Part shown: positions 54,067-63,539 of the stretch, one piece after another
Layout: each line of letters opens with the position of its first letter
Numbering within the stretch: position 1 is the first letter of the stretch
Assembly (NCBI GenBank): GCA_964408805.1
Contig: CAYPAV010000005.1
Coordinates: 62,001 to 126,000 of the forward strand
Direction: 5' to 3'
Origin: CAYPAV01 sp964408805
GTDB taxonomy: Bacteria > Pseudomonadota > Alphaproteobacteria > UBA8366
DNA: 64,000 nt
Program-made: the position numbers and the translations under genes
Notes under the pieces: generated by a model
Told to the model about the DNA's origin: nothing
The model's database searches: none
The model's input: the letters and a program-made list of their open reading frames with translations, nothing else

Positions 54067-55317
54067 ATGCGCCTCCCTAATCGAACTATATCCCGGAAAC
54101 GGTTTGGCATGGCCGAGGGGCGCCGGTTATCGATATTTCTCGTCACCATCGCCGTCGTGGCCTCGGTGGCGCTTTGGTTCTCAGCCTCGGCGATCGTTCC
54201 GGCCTTGCAGGCACAAGCGGGATTGGATGCGTTCACCGCCTCCCTATTCAGCAGCGCCGTCCAGGTCGGTTTCGTTTGCGGCACCATCACCAGCGCCGTT
54301 TTCGCCCTCGCCGATCGACTCGACCCGCGCCGCCTTTTCGCGATCTCCACCTTCGTGGCGGCGAGCGCCAATCTCGCCATTCTCCTCGTCGAGCCCGCCT
54401 CGTCTTTTGTCATCTTCTGCCGGTTCGCGACTGGTGTCTGCATGGCGGGGATCTATCCCGTGGGTATGAAGATCATGACGACCTGGGCCGAGGCCGATAT
54501 GGGGCTCCTGGTCGGCGTCTTGGTGGGCGCGGTGACGCTGGGCTCGGCCGCGCCGCATCTTTTCAGCGGTCTCTCCGGGGTGGATTGGCAGGCGACGCTG
54601 ATCACCGCATCGGCCTCGGCCTATCTGGCCGGCGTTCTGGTGCTGTTCGTGCGTGTCGGCCCCAATATCGGCAAGACGCCGCCCTTCAATCCGCGTTACG
54701 CCTTGGCGGCCTGGCAGAATCGGCCGATCCGTTTCGCCAATCTCGGCTATCTCGGTCATATGTGGGAGCTCTTTGCGATGTGGAGCTGGATCGGGGTCTT
54801 CCTGTTCGCGAGCTTCCGGCTCTCGATGCCGGAGGAGGCCGCGCTGGTGAACGCGTCGCTTGGCACCTTCGGCGCGGTGGGGGCGGGGGCGATCGGTTGC
54901 GTCGTCGCCGGGATCGCGGCCGACCGCATCGGGCGCACCGCCGTCACTATGTTGGCGATGGCGGTAAGCGGCGCTTCGGCCCTTGGCGTCGGGTTCCTGT
55001 TCGGCGGCGATCCCGTCTTGTTGATGGTCGTCTGTCTCGTCTGGGGGTTCGCGATCGTTGCCGATTCCGCACAGTTCTCGGCCAGCACGGCCGAGCTCTC
55101 GGACCGCGACCTGATCGGCACCATGCTGACGGTGCAGACCGGGGCCGGGTTCCTCCTGACCCTAATCACGATCCACCTGATGCCGCCCTTGGTCGATTGG
55201 GTCGGCTGGCGCTATGCCTTCGCGTTTCTCGCGATCGGACCGGCGCTCGGCATCCTCGCCATGGCACGCCTCCGCGCAATGCCGGAGGCCGTCCGGCTCG
55301 CTGGGGGGCGGCGGTAA
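54067..55317 (+). CDS. MFS transporter
   Basis: 416 residues with twelve hydrophobic segments. Transmembrane helices run from about LSIFLVTIAVVASVALWF to the C-terminal MPPLVDWVGWRYAFAFLAIG. The A-motif-like loop between helices 2 and 3 (FALADRLDPRRLFAIS) and the G-rich segment MKIMTTWAEADMGLLVGVLVGAVTLGSA are typical of major facilitator importers/exporters. Start at 54067 or 54109 is uncertain. It is divergent from the lactonase array, so it may take up the lactone or its product, or be controlled with it. Confidence 0.87.
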   Translation: MRLPNRTISRKRFGMAEGRRLSIFLVTIAVVASVALWFSASAIVPALQAQAGLDAFTASLFSSAVQVGFVCGTITSAVFALADRLDPRRLFAISTFVAASANLAILLVEPASSFVIFCRFATGVCMAGIYPVGMKIMTTWAEADMGLLVGVLVGAVTLGSAAPHLFSGLSGVDWQATLITASASAYLAGVLVLFVRVGPNIGKTPPFNPRYALAAWQNRPIRFANLGYLGHMWELFAMWSWIGVFLFASFRLSMPEEAALVNASLGTFGAVGAGAIGCVVAGIAADRIGRTAVTMLAMAVSGASALGVGFLFGGDPVLLMVVCLVWGFAIVADSAQFSASTAELSDRDLIGTMLTVQTGAGFLLTLITIHLMPPLVDWVGWRYAFAFLAIGPALGILAMARLRAMPEAVRLAGGRR

Positions 55318-55318
55318 G

Positions 55319-56185
55319 CTAACCGAGGAATTCCAGCATCTGCCTCGTCACCGGGTCGTCGGCTTGGTCCATGGCATTGACGATGGTGAAGTGATTCCGG
55401 CCCGAGACCTCGGCGAACTCGATTTGACCGCCACCCTCGGTCCAGGTGGCCGCGAAATCTCGTGACTGGCGGCGAAATTCACCGAGTTCGGCCTCGCCCG
55501 CGATGACCGAGACCGGTATACCAGCCGGCGGTGTCATCCGGATCGGACTCAACCGGCCGATCATCGCCGGGTCGAGCTTCAAATCCGCATTGACCGCCAG
55601 ATGGAGCAGCGGTTCGAGCTCGTAGACCCCGCTGATCAGGACAGAGCTCTTGACCAGATCGGCCGGCAGGTCCTCGCTGAGCGCCGGCCAATCGGTGACC
55701 AGCATCATCGCCGCCAACTGGGCACCCGCCGAATGACCCGAAATGTGGAGTTTCGCCGGATCAGCGCCGAAATCGGCGGCATTCCGGTAAAGCCAGGCCA
55801 GCGCCGCGCGGCACTGTCCGACGATGGTCTCGATCGAGGCGTCCGGACAGAGCGTATAGTTGATCAAACCGACGACGGCCCCCGCCGCCACAAGGGGTTC
55901 GGCCAAATAGCTGAAATCGGACTTGTCGAGAGTGCGCCACCAGCCGCCGTGGATGAAGGCATGGAGCGGTGCCCCCTCGGCGCCGCCCGGCGGGAGAAAA
56001 AGATCGAGGGTCTCCAGGTTTTCACGGCCATAGGCCTGGTCGAGACGGCACTCGGCGCGGGCGCGGTAGGCGGCACTCCGCGCGGCCCAATCGGCGAATA
56101 TCGCCTCATGCTCGGGCACCGCCGCGCGGTTGTCGTATTGCGCCTCCAGCCCCGCCTGGTCGTAGTCGAGATAGACTGCGTCCAC
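55319..56185 (-). CDS. Alpha/beta hydrolase, kynurenine-formamidase/BD-FAE-like
   Basis: The GTG at 56185, two bases after the gamma-glutamyltransferase stop, gives 288 residues; the open frame runs on upstream inside that gene. The HGGWW motif (AFIHGGWWRTLDKSDFSY) forms the oxyanion hole; nucleophile Ser is in ISGHSAGAQLAAM, and His in SGRNHFTIV. The group cleaves N-formyl-kynurenine or esters. Its translation is probably coupled with the upstream gene. Confidence 0.82.
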   Translation of the reverse strand: MDAVYLDYDQAGLEAQYDNRAAVPEHEAIFADWAARSAAYRARAECRLDQAYGRENLETLDLFLPPGGAEGAPLHAFIHGGWWRTLDKSDFSYLAEPLVAAGAVVGLINYTLCPDASIETIVGQCRAALAWLYRNAADFGADPAKLHISGHSAGAQLAAMMLVTDWPALSEDLPADLVKSSVLISGVYELEPLLHLAVNADLKLDPAMIGRLSPIRMTPPAGIPVSVIAGEAELGEFRRQSRDFAATWTEGGGQIEFAEVSGRNHFTIVNAMDQADDPVTRQMLEFLG

Positions 56186-56187
56186 CC

Positions 56188-57972
56188 TCAGCGCCCCGCC
56201 GCGTAACCCTGCATGCCGCGGGCATTCGAGCCCGCCTTCACGATGTCGTCTTCCTTGGCGACGGCGCACATGCGGCCCTCGGACCACATATCGGCCATCA
56301 CGACGTCGTGGCCGCGCTTCTTCAGCGCCGCCACCGTATTCCCGTCGGTGCGCCCCTCCAGCGACAAGAGCCCCGGATAGGCTTCGCGCGGATAGAAAGA
56401 TTTCGGGAAATGTTCGGTGTGGAAGGAGGGCGTGTCGATCGCCTCCTGCAGGTTCATTCCGTGGACCGCGTGGCGCAGGAAGAAATTGGCCTGCCACTGG
56501 TCCTGCTGGTCGCCGCCCGGCGTGCCGAAGGCGAGGTAAGGCTTGCCGTCGCGATTGGCCATGGATGGCGAGAGCGTGGTCCGCGGCCGCTTGCCGGGCT
56601 CCAGGCTGGCCGGCTTGCCTTCCTCCAGCCAGAACATCTGTGCGCGGGTGTTGAGGGCGAAACCGAGCTCCGGGATCACCGGCGAACTTTGCAGCCAGCC
56701 GCCGCTCGGCATGCAGGCGACCATATTGCCGGCCGCATCGACGACATCGACATGGCAGGTGTCGCCCGGCGCCTGGCCGTCGCGCTGGACCGTCGGTTCG
56801 CCGACGCCGACCCCGGTGACGGTCTCCCGGCCGGCCCGGACGCGGGCCTCGTAATCGATCGTACCGCCATATCCCTCGATTTCGCCGGGGCGGAAGTCGA
56901 GCGAGGCGTCTTCGGTGATCAATTTGCGACGTTCGTCATTATAGGCGTCGGACAGCAAGGTCTCGATCGGCACCTCGACGAAATCGGGGTCGCCGTAATA
57001 GACCTCGCGATCGGCGAAAGCGAGCTTGGTGCATTCGACCGCCGTATGCACGAAATCGGGCCCGCCGGTCGGCATCGCCGCCAGATCAAACCCCTTGAGG
57101 AGGGCGAGCTGTTGCAGGAGGGCGGGCCCCTGCGACCAGACTCCGCATTTGAAGACCCGGTAGTCGCCGAAATCGTACGACAGGGGTTCGTCGTAGCTGG
57201 CGCGCCAGCGGGCCATGTCCTCGCCGCTCAAAACACCGCGGTGGCGCTCGCCGGAGGCGTCCATGACCTCGCTCTCGCGGCAGAAACGGTCGACCGCCTC
57301 GGCGACGAAGCCTTGATACCAGGCAATTCGGGCGCGTTCGATCCGGGCCTCCCGGTCGCCGCCGCCCGCGGCCGCCTCGTCGAGTACGCGCCGCCAGGTC
57401 GCCGCCATCCTTTTATTACTGAAAAGCGTTCCCGGGCGCGGCACCTCGCCGTTGGGCAGGAAGACGGCGGCCGAACTCGGCCATTCGGTCTCGAATAGTT
57501 CCTTTACCGTGGCCGTCGTCTCGGCCCACTTGGTGACCACCGGAACCCCACTCTCGGCATAGCCGAGAGCGATCTCGAAAACCTCCTCGATCGATTTCGT
57601 GCCGTGGTCGCGGAACAGCAGCATCCAGGCATCGAAGGCCCCCGGCACCACGGTCGCCAGCAAGCCGGTGCCGGGCACGAGATCCAGCCCTTCCGACCGG
57701 TAATGCTCGATCGTCGCGCCTGCGGGTGCCGTCCCCTGCCCGCAGATGACCTTGGTCTCGTCGCGGGTCGCGTCGTGCAAAATGATCGGCAGATCGCCGC
57801 CGGGACCGTTCAAATGCGGTTCACAGACCTGCAGCATCAGGCCGGCGGCGACGGCGCTGTCGAAGGCATTGCCGCCCGCCTCGAGCATGGCCATGGCGGC
57901 GGCTGAGGCCAGCCAGTGGGTCGAGGAGACCATGGCGAAGGTGCCTTGGAGCTCGGGTCTCGTCGTGAACAT
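56188..57972 (-). CDS. ggt: Gamma-glutamyltransferase family, no signal peptide
   Basis: 594 residues starting MFTTRPELQGTFAMVSSTHW, with AAGGGG upstream. Ntn-hydrolase features are the VAAGLMLQVCEPHLNGPGGD segment, the autocleavage Thr (about T405) in PGDTCHVDVVD, and GKRPRTTLSPSM. The nucleophile Thr after processing is in T-C-H. The first residues are not a secretion signal, unlike typical periplasmic GGT, so this is a cytoplasmic subgroup that can cleave gamma-glutamyl amides, glutathione or cephalosporin-like acyl groups. Followed by the coupled esterase gene. Confidence 0.9.
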   Translation of the reverse strand: MFTTRPELQGTFAMVSSTHWLASAAAMAMLEAGGNAFDSAVAAGLMLQVCEPHLNGPGGDLPIILHDATRDETKVICGQGTAPAGATIEHYRSEGLDLVPGTGLLATVVPGAFDAWMLLFRDHGTKSIEEVFEIALGYAESGVPVVTKWAETTATVKELFETEWPSSAAVFLPNGEVPRPGTLFSNKRMAATWRRVLDEAAAGGGDREARIERARIAWYQGFVAEAVDRFCRESEVMDASGERHRGVLSGEDMARWRASYDEPLSYDFGDYRVFKCGVWSQGPALLQQLALLKGFDLAAMPTGGPDFVHTAVECTKLAFADREVYYGDPDFVEVPIETLLSDAYNDERRKLITEDASLDFRPGEIEGYGGTIDYEARVRAGRETVTGVGVGEPTVQRDGQAPGDTCHVDVVDAAGNMVACMPSGGWLQSSPVIPELGFALNTRAQMFWLEEGKPASLEPGKRPRTTLSPSMANRDGKPYLAFGTPGGDQQDQWQANFFLRHAVHGMNLQEAIDTPSFHTEHFPKSFYPREAYPGLLSLEGRTDGNTVAALKKRGHDVVMADMWSEGRMCAVAKEDDIVKAGSNARGMQGYAAGR

Positions 57973-58105
57973 CGCATTCCCCTTTGCGTAAGATACCGGG
58001 CCGGACTTTAGCCTCTTGCTCCGGTCGTCACAATCGCCGGCGCTTGACGCCGCCGGTTCGGCGGACCATGACTCATTGCAAGCGCAGCCGCAGAGGGAAT
58101 CCAGG

Positions 58106-59002
58106 ATGTCCATTCCGTTCGTACGTGAAATCGAGTTTGAATACGGCGTCGTCGACGAGGTCGCCCCGATGATCCGGCGGGTCGTCGCGAAAAATCCGAG
58201 CGCCTTCACCTATCGCGGCACGGGCACTTACATCATCGGCCGGGGCGAGGTCGCGGTGATTGATCCGGGGCCGCTCGACGACGCCCATATCGCGGCCCTC
58301 CTGGCGGCGGTCGAGGGTGAGACGGTCAGCCACATCCTGATCACGCATACCCACAACGACCATTCGCCGGCAGCCGCCCCCTTCAAGGCCGAGACCGGGG
58401 CGCCCACTTACGGCTTCGGCCCCCATGGCGGCAGCCGCGGCGGCGCCAAGGTGGAGGAAGGCGGCGACCACGAATTCAAGCCGGATCATGCCGTCAAGGA
58501 CGGCGAAATCATCGCCGGGAACGGTTGGACCTTCGAGGCGGTGCATACGCCGGGGCATACGTCGAACCATCTCTGCTTCGCGTGGAAGGAGCGAAACGCG
58601 CTTTTCAGCGGCGATCACGTCATGGGCTGGTCGACTTCGGTAATTTCGCCGCCGGACGGCAATATGGGCGATTATCTTGGTTCGCTCCGCAAGCTCCTCG
58701 ACCGCGAGGAAGAAATCTATTGGCCGACCCATGGTCCGCCGATCACCGCACCCCGCCCGCATGTCGAGGCCTTTCTCGCCCATCGCGCGGGGCGAGAGGA
58801 CGCCATTCTGAAATGCATCGGAGACGGACTCGATTCGATCCCGACAATGGTCGCGCGGATGTACGCCGACGTCGAGCCGCATTTGCACCCGGCGGCGGGA
58901 AGGTCGGTCTTGGCGCATCTATTGGGCATGGTCGAGGATGGCCGGGTTGCCTGCGAGGGGACGGCGACGGCCGAAAGCGTCTATTCCCTGCCCGGCAATT
59001 AA
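58106..59002 (+). CDS. Metallo-beta-lactamase fold hydrolase, LACTB2-like
   Basis: 298 residues from the ATG at 58106. Zn ligands are in ITHTHNDHSPAAA (H-x-H-x-D-H), HTPGHTSNHLCFAW (His), FSGDHVMGW (Asp) and YWPTHGPPI (His). The C-terminal winged-helix-like domain (about 215-298) and the overall layout resemble LACTB2/MBLAC-type hydrolases. It is unlike the lactonase trio at 51557-54014. It may be a thioesterase or an RNase; no specific role can be drawn. Confidence 0.82.
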   Translation: MSIPFVREIEFEYGVVDEVAPMIRRVVAKNPSAFTYRGTGTYIIGRGEVAVIDPGPLDDAHIAALLAAVEGETVSHILITHTHNDHSPAAAPFKAETGAPTYGFGPHGGSRGGAKVEEGGDHEFKPDHAVKDGEIIAGNGWTFEAVHTPGHTSNHLCFAWKERNALFSGDHVMGWSTSVISPPDGNMGDYLGSLRKLLDREEEIYWPTHGPPITAPRPHVEAFLAHRAGREDAILKCIGDGLDSIPTMVARMYADVEPHLHPAAGRSVLAHLLGMVEDGRVACEGTATAESVYSLPGN

Positions 59003-59047
59003 ACCGAGATGGAACGCGGCTTTCATTCGATTGCAGCCTGAGAGGGC

Positions 59048-61687
59048 ATGCCTTTGAGCGCAACGCCGGACAGCATCCATCTTTCCGATTATCGACCCGC
59101 CGATTACCTGATCGAGGCGGTCGATCTTGATTTCGATCTCGGTGCCGAGACGACCCGGGTCCGCGCGCGGCTGGATATTCTCTCGAACCATGACCGGGCG
59201 ACGAAAATTCTTCCGCTGGTTCTCGACGGCGAGGACCTCGATCTCCGCACCCTCTCGATCGACGGCGAACCGCTTTCGGAGGATCGATACGAGGTCGGCG
59301 AGACGGTGCTTACGATCTTCGATCCGCCGGTCCGCTTTACCCTCGAGACCGAGGTCGAGATCAAACCCGGCGAGAACACCAAGCTGGAGGGCCTCTACAC
59401 ATCGAGCGGCAACTTCTGCACCCAATGCGAGGCGGAGGGATTCCGGCGGATCACCTATTATCTCGACCGGCCGGACGTCACCGCGACCTTCTCCGTTCGG
59501 ATGACGGCGGAGAAGACGCTCTATCCGATCTTGCTCTCGAACGGCAATCCGGTGGAGGCGGGCGACCTGGCCGACGGCCGCCATTGGGCTCGCTGGGACG
59601 ATCCCTTTCCGAAGCCTTCCTATCTGTTCGCGCTGGTGGCAGGCGATCTCGCATGCGTCGAGGACCATTTCACGACGGCCTCGGGGCGGCGGGTCACGCT
59701 TCGCATTTTCGTCGAGCACGGCAAGGAAGATCGCTGCGACCATGCGATGGCCTCGCTCAAGGCGGCGATGCGCTGGGACGAGACCCGCTTCGGTCTCGAA
59801 TACGATCTCGATATCTTCATGATCGTCGCGGTCAGCGATTTCAACATGGGGGCGATGGAGAACAAGGGCCTCAACGTCTTCAACGATCGCTATGTACTGG
59901 CACGGCCGGAGACCGCGACGGATGCGGATTACGCCGCGATCGAGGCCATCGTGGCCCATGAATATTTCCACAATTGGACCGGCAACCGGGTGACACTCCG
60001 CGATTGGTTCCAGCTCAGCCTGAAGGAAGGGCTGACGGTTTTTCGGGATCAGGAATTCTCGGCCGATATGCGCGCGGCCGCGGTGCAGCGGATTTCCGAC
60101 GTCCGCACCCTTCGGGCCCGTCAATTCCCGGAAGACGCGGGTCCGTTGGCGCATCCGGTACGGCCCGAATCTTATATAGAAATTAACAATTTCTACACCG
60201 CCACGGTTTATGAAAAGGGAGCGGAATTGGTACGGATGATCCAAACCTTCGTGGGCCGCGACGGTTTCGCGGCGGGTCTTCGCGCCTATTTGGCGGAAAA
60301 CGACGGTTGCGCGGCGACGGTCGAGGACTTCATCGCCGCGATGGAAGGTGCCAATGAGATCGACCTCACGCAGTTCAAGCTCTGGTATGCCCAGGCGGGC
60401 ACGCCGAAGGTCGAGATCGAAACCCGGCACGACGCCGGGACGGCTATTTGCGAGGTCATGGTGAGCCAAACCACGCCACCGACACCCGGCCAGCCGGAGA
60501 AGGCGGTGCTCTCGATGCCGCTTGATCTGGCACTCTTCGATCGGGACGGGACGGCTTTCCCGTTGCGCCTCGACGGTGAAGACGGGGGCGCGACTTCCGC
60601 TCGTGTGCTGACATTGGATCGCGCGCAACAGACATACCGCTTTGCCGGCATTCCGCGCGCGCCGGTGGTTTCGGCGTTTCGAAACTTCTCCGCGCCCGTC
60701 GGCCTTTCGAGTTCGGCCGATCTCGACGACCGAACCGTACTGCTGGCCCATGACGACGATCTCTTCAATCGTTGGGAAGCGGGGCAGCAGTCGGCGGCCG
60801 AGATCCTGCTCGACATCGTCGCGGGCGGTGAACCGGGCGAGGCCGAATTGAAATATATCGATGCCTTGGGCGCGATGCTGCGCGATCGCTCGCTCGACAG
60901 GGCCTTTCTGGCCGAGGCGATGGTGCTCCCGAGCGAGGAATATCTCGGCAATCTGATGGACCGGGTCGACGTCGAGGGGATTCACGCGGCGCGCGACGGC
61001 CTGCGCCGACGTATAGCCCACGGCAAAGGGACCGCCCTTCGCGCCCTCTACGATGAAAACCTCGTCAACCGCCCCTATGAGCCCACGCCCGAGGAAGCGG
61101 CGCGGCGGAAGCTGAAGAACGGGGCGCTCGCCTATCTCGTCGCGTCAGGGGACGGGGCGGCGCGCGAGCTTTGCATGGGACAATTCCGGGGCGCCGACAA
61201 CATGACGGATTCGGTCGCGGCCCTCTCGCTCCTGGCCCAGGTCGATTGTGCGGAGCGGGACGAGGCGCTGGCGGCGTTTCACGAGCGCTGGCGCGATGAT
61301 CCGCTGGTCCTCGACAAATGGTTCGCGATCCAGGCGACATCGTCGCTGCCGGAGACCCTTTCGAATGTCGTGGCCTTGCTGGATCACCGCGCGTTCAATC
61401 CCCGCAATCCGAACAAGGTACGTGCCCTGATCGGTGCCTTCTGCGCGGGCAATCAACTCCGGTTCCACGCCGCCGACGGGGCGGGATACGGTTTCATGGC
61501 GGATCAGGTATTGAATTTGGACGCGATCAATCCGCAGATCGCGGCCCGGTTGCTGGCGCCGCTGGGGCAATGGCGTCATTTCGATCCGGCGCGGCAAAAA
61601 TTGATGCGCGGTGAACTGCAGCGGGTTCTCGCGAAACAAAACCTGTCCCGCGATGTCTATGAGATAGCATCCAAGTCGCTGGAGTGA
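59048..61687 (+). CDS. pepN: Aminopeptidase N
   Basis: 879 residues. The exopeptidase motif GAMEN is near residue 267, and the Zn motif HEYFHNWTGNR (about residues 304-314) with the downstream Glu is complete. The N-terminal beta domain begins SDYRPADYLIEAVDL; the C-terminal helical part runs to the end. It is an M1-family enzyme of E. coli PepN type that removes N-terminal amino acids from peptides in the cytoplasm. It is followed by a DHH phosphoesterase 17 bases on. Confidence 0.95.
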   Translation: MPLSATPDSIHLSDYRPADYLIEAVDLDFDLGAETTRVRARLDILSNHDRATKILPLVLDGEDLDLRTLSIDGEPLSEDRYEVGETVLTIFDPPVRFTLETEVEIKPGENTKLEGLYTSSGNFCTQCEAEGFRRITYYLDRPDVTATFSVRMTAEKTLYPILLSNGNPVEAGDLADGRHWARWDDPFPKPSYLFALVAGDLACVEDHFTTASGRRVTLRIFVEHGKEDRCDHAMASLKAAMRWDETRFGLEYDLDIFMIVAVSDFNMGAMENKGLNVFNDRYVLARPETATDADYAAIEAIVAHEYFHNWTGNRVTLRDWFQLSLKEGLTVFRDQEFSADMRAAAVQRISDVRTLRARQFPEDAGPLAHPVRPESYIEINNFYTATVYEKGAELVRMIQTFVGRDGFAAGLRAYLAENDGCAATVEDFIAAMEGANEIDLTQFKLWYAQAGTPKVEIETRHDAGTAICEVMVSQTTPPTPGQPEKAVLSMPLDLALFDRDGTAFPLRLDGEDGGATSARVLTLDRAQQTYRFAGIPRAPVVSAFRNFSAPVGLSSSADLDDRTVLLAHDDDLFNRWEAGQQSAAEILLDIVAGGEPGEAELKYIDALGAMLRDRSLDRAFLAEAMVLPSEEYLGNLMDRVDVEGIHAARDGLRRRIAHGKGTALRALYDENLVNRPYEPTPEEAARRKLKNGALAYLVASGDGAARELCMGQFRGADNMTDSVAALSLLAQVDCAERDEALAAFHERWRDDPLVLDKWFAIQATSSLPETLSNVVALLDHRAFNPRNPNKVRALIGAFCAGNQLRFHAADGAGYGFMADQVLNLDAINPQIAARLLAPLGQWRHFDPARQKLMRGELQRVLAKQNLSRDVYEIASKSLE

Positions 61688-61703
61688 GGGAGCCAAGAAT
61701 AAG

Positions 61704-62633
61704 ATGCCTATAAAAAAATACAGATTGGTGACGCGACCGGACTTCGACGGTGTCGTCTCGGGTGCCTTGCTGCGCGAGCGGGAAATGATCGAGGATGTCT
61801 TGTTCGTCGAACCCCGCCAGATGCAACGGGGCGAGGTGCCGGTGTCGAACGAGGATATTACCGCCAACCTGCCTTACGCGGAGGACGTACTGCTTTGTTT
61901 CGACCATCATTTGAGCGAGACCGTCCGTGTCGGCGAGCGCGATAATCTCGTGATCGATCCGGAAGCCCCGTCGGCGGCGCGGGTGATTTTCGACCATTTC
62001 GGCGGCAAGGAAGGATTCCCTCTTTTTCCGAAGGACCTGATGGACGCCGTCGACCAGGCGGATTCGGCCGATTACGGCGAGGAAGACATCCTGGCGCCGA
62101 CCGATTGGACCCTGCTCAACTTCGTGACCGATCCCAGGACCGGCCTCTCCCGGTTCGGGCATTTCGAGATTTCGAACGATCAGCTGATGGTCGATCTGAT
62201 GGGCTATTGCCGTCGCCATACGCCGGAGGAAATTCTCGCCATTCCGGATGTCGACGAGCGGGTCCAGCTCTATCGTTCCCATGACGAGCCGGCGGAGCTT
62301 CAGCTTCGCGAAAACGCCACGGTCCACGGGGATGCCGTCGTCGTCGATTTGCGCGGCGAGGAACTCCTATACGCCTGCAACCGCTTCATGATTTATGCGC
62401 TCTATCCGGAATGTAACCTCTCCGTCTTCGTCAATCCGCAAAAGCACGGCGACGAAGTCGAAATCGCCATGGGCAAATCGATCCTAAAGAAGGATTCGAA
62501 GGTCAATGTCGGGCTGCTGATGCTCGAATATGGCGGCGGCGGGCACCAGGCGGTCGGCACCTGCCGCGTGCCGCCGGGCGACTTGGACGAAGTGCTGGCC
62601 AAGCTGATGGCCCATGTGGCGGAGGCCGCCTAG
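61704..62633 (+). CDS. DHH-family phosphoesterase
   Basis: 309 residues. The DHH motif (CFDHHLSE), a DFDGVVSG motif (first Asp ligand) and C-terminal GGGGHQAVGTCRV (DHHA1) define the NrnA/RecJ/PPase family. Members degrade oligoribonucleotides (nanoRNase), cyclic dinucleotides or pAp. The sequence is shorter than RecJ and the domain set resembles NrnA or a phosphoesterase of the exopolyphosphatase-related group. It is probably co-transcribed with pepN. Confidence 0.88.
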   Translation: MPIKKYRLVTRPDFDGVVSGALLREREMIEDVLFVEPRQMQRGEVPVSNEDITANLPYAEDVLLCFDHHLSETVRVGERDNLVIDPEAPSAARVIFDHFGGKEGFPLFPKDLMDAVDQADSADYGEEDILAPTDWTLLNFVTDPRTGLSRFGHFEISNDQLMVDLMGYCRRHTPEEILAIPDVDERVQLYRSHDEPAELQLRENATVHGDAVVVDLRGEELLYACNRFMIYALYPECNLSVFVNPQKHGDEVEIAMGKSILKKDSKVNVGLLMLEYGGGGHQAVGTCRVPPGDLDEVLAKLMAHVAEAA

Positions 62634-62645
62634 CGCCTTCTCCGA

Positions 62646-63416
62646 TCAAAATGAAGCGGAAAGACCGCCGTCGACGGTAAGAATGTGCCCCGTCACATAG
62701 GAGGCGGCGTCGGAGGCGAGGAAAACGGCGGCGCCCGCGATTTCCTCCGGCGCGGCCCATCGTTGCAGTGGTGCCCTTAATTCAAGCCAGCCCTGGATCT
62801 CGGGATCGGCGACCATCGCCTGATTGGCCTCGGTGGCGAAGAAACCGGGCGCGATGCCGTTGCAGCGGATGCCGGTGGGCCCGAGTTCGGTGGCGAGCCC
62901 GCGGGTCAGGCCCTCCATCCCCGCCTTCATCGCCACATAGGCCGCGTCGTCCCGCTTGCCGAGGGGTCCCGCGATCGAGGTTATGTTGAGGATGACGCCT
63001 TGTCCCTTTTCGATCATCGGTCCCGCGCAATGGCGGGCAAGGGCATAGGCGCCTGTCAGGCCAACGTCGAGAACCCGGGCGAACTCGCCGGGCGGTACGT
63101 CGGCCACCGGGCGGCGGAGGCGCAAACCCACATTGTTTACCAAAATATCGACGCGGCCCTCCAACGCCGCGAGACCACGATCGATTTCATCGGTTTTGCC
63201 GATATCGAAAACCGCCGTTTCGGCGCGATGGTCCACGCGCGAAAGTTCCGCCACCCGTCCGTCGAGGTGTTTCGCATCGCGACCGTTCAAGATGACGTTC
63301 GCGCCGGCCTCGGCCATCGCCCGGGCGATCTCCCAGCCGAGACCGCGCCCCGCCCCGGTGATAAGGGCGGTGCGCCCGGTCAGCCCGAAACGTCGATGAT
63401 GTGCTGTCCCCGTCAT
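62646..63416 (-). CDS. SDR-family oxidoreductase (gluconate-5-dehydrogenase-like)
   Basis: 256 residues from MTGTAHHRRFGLTGRTALIT. Cofactor loop TGAGRGLGWEIA, NNVGLR, Ser in LNITSIAGP, Tyr-x-x-x-Lys in AAYVAMKAGM, and a C-terminal GHILTVDGGLSAS. An Asn-Gly-Arg after strand 2 (LNGRDAK) suggests NADP preference. The head region resembles sugar-acid dehydrogenases. It lies tail to tail with the DHH gene and divergent from the disulfide oxidoreductase gene at 63540. Confidence 0.9.
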   Translation of the reverse strand: MTGTAHHRRFGLTGRTALITGAGRGLGWEIARAMAEAGANVILNGRDAKHLDGRVAELSRVDHRAETAVFDIGKTDEIDRGLAALEGRVDILVNNVGLRLRRPVADVPPGEFARVLDVGLTGAYALARHCAGPMIEKGQGVILNITSIAGPLGKRDDAAYVAMKAGMEGLTRGLATELGPTGIRCNGIAPGFFATEANQAMVADPEIQGWLELRAPLQRWAAPEEIAGAAVFLASDAASYVTGHILTVDGGLSASF

Positions 63417-63539
63417 AGGGGACTTCGTGTAGCATGCGATTGCCGCGGGCGGAAAGTCCGCCGGTGACGGATTCGTGTCTTGCCGGCGATCGGCGAGGCG
63501 CAATCTAATCCCAAGAACACTTGAGTCGATAGGTGGTAC

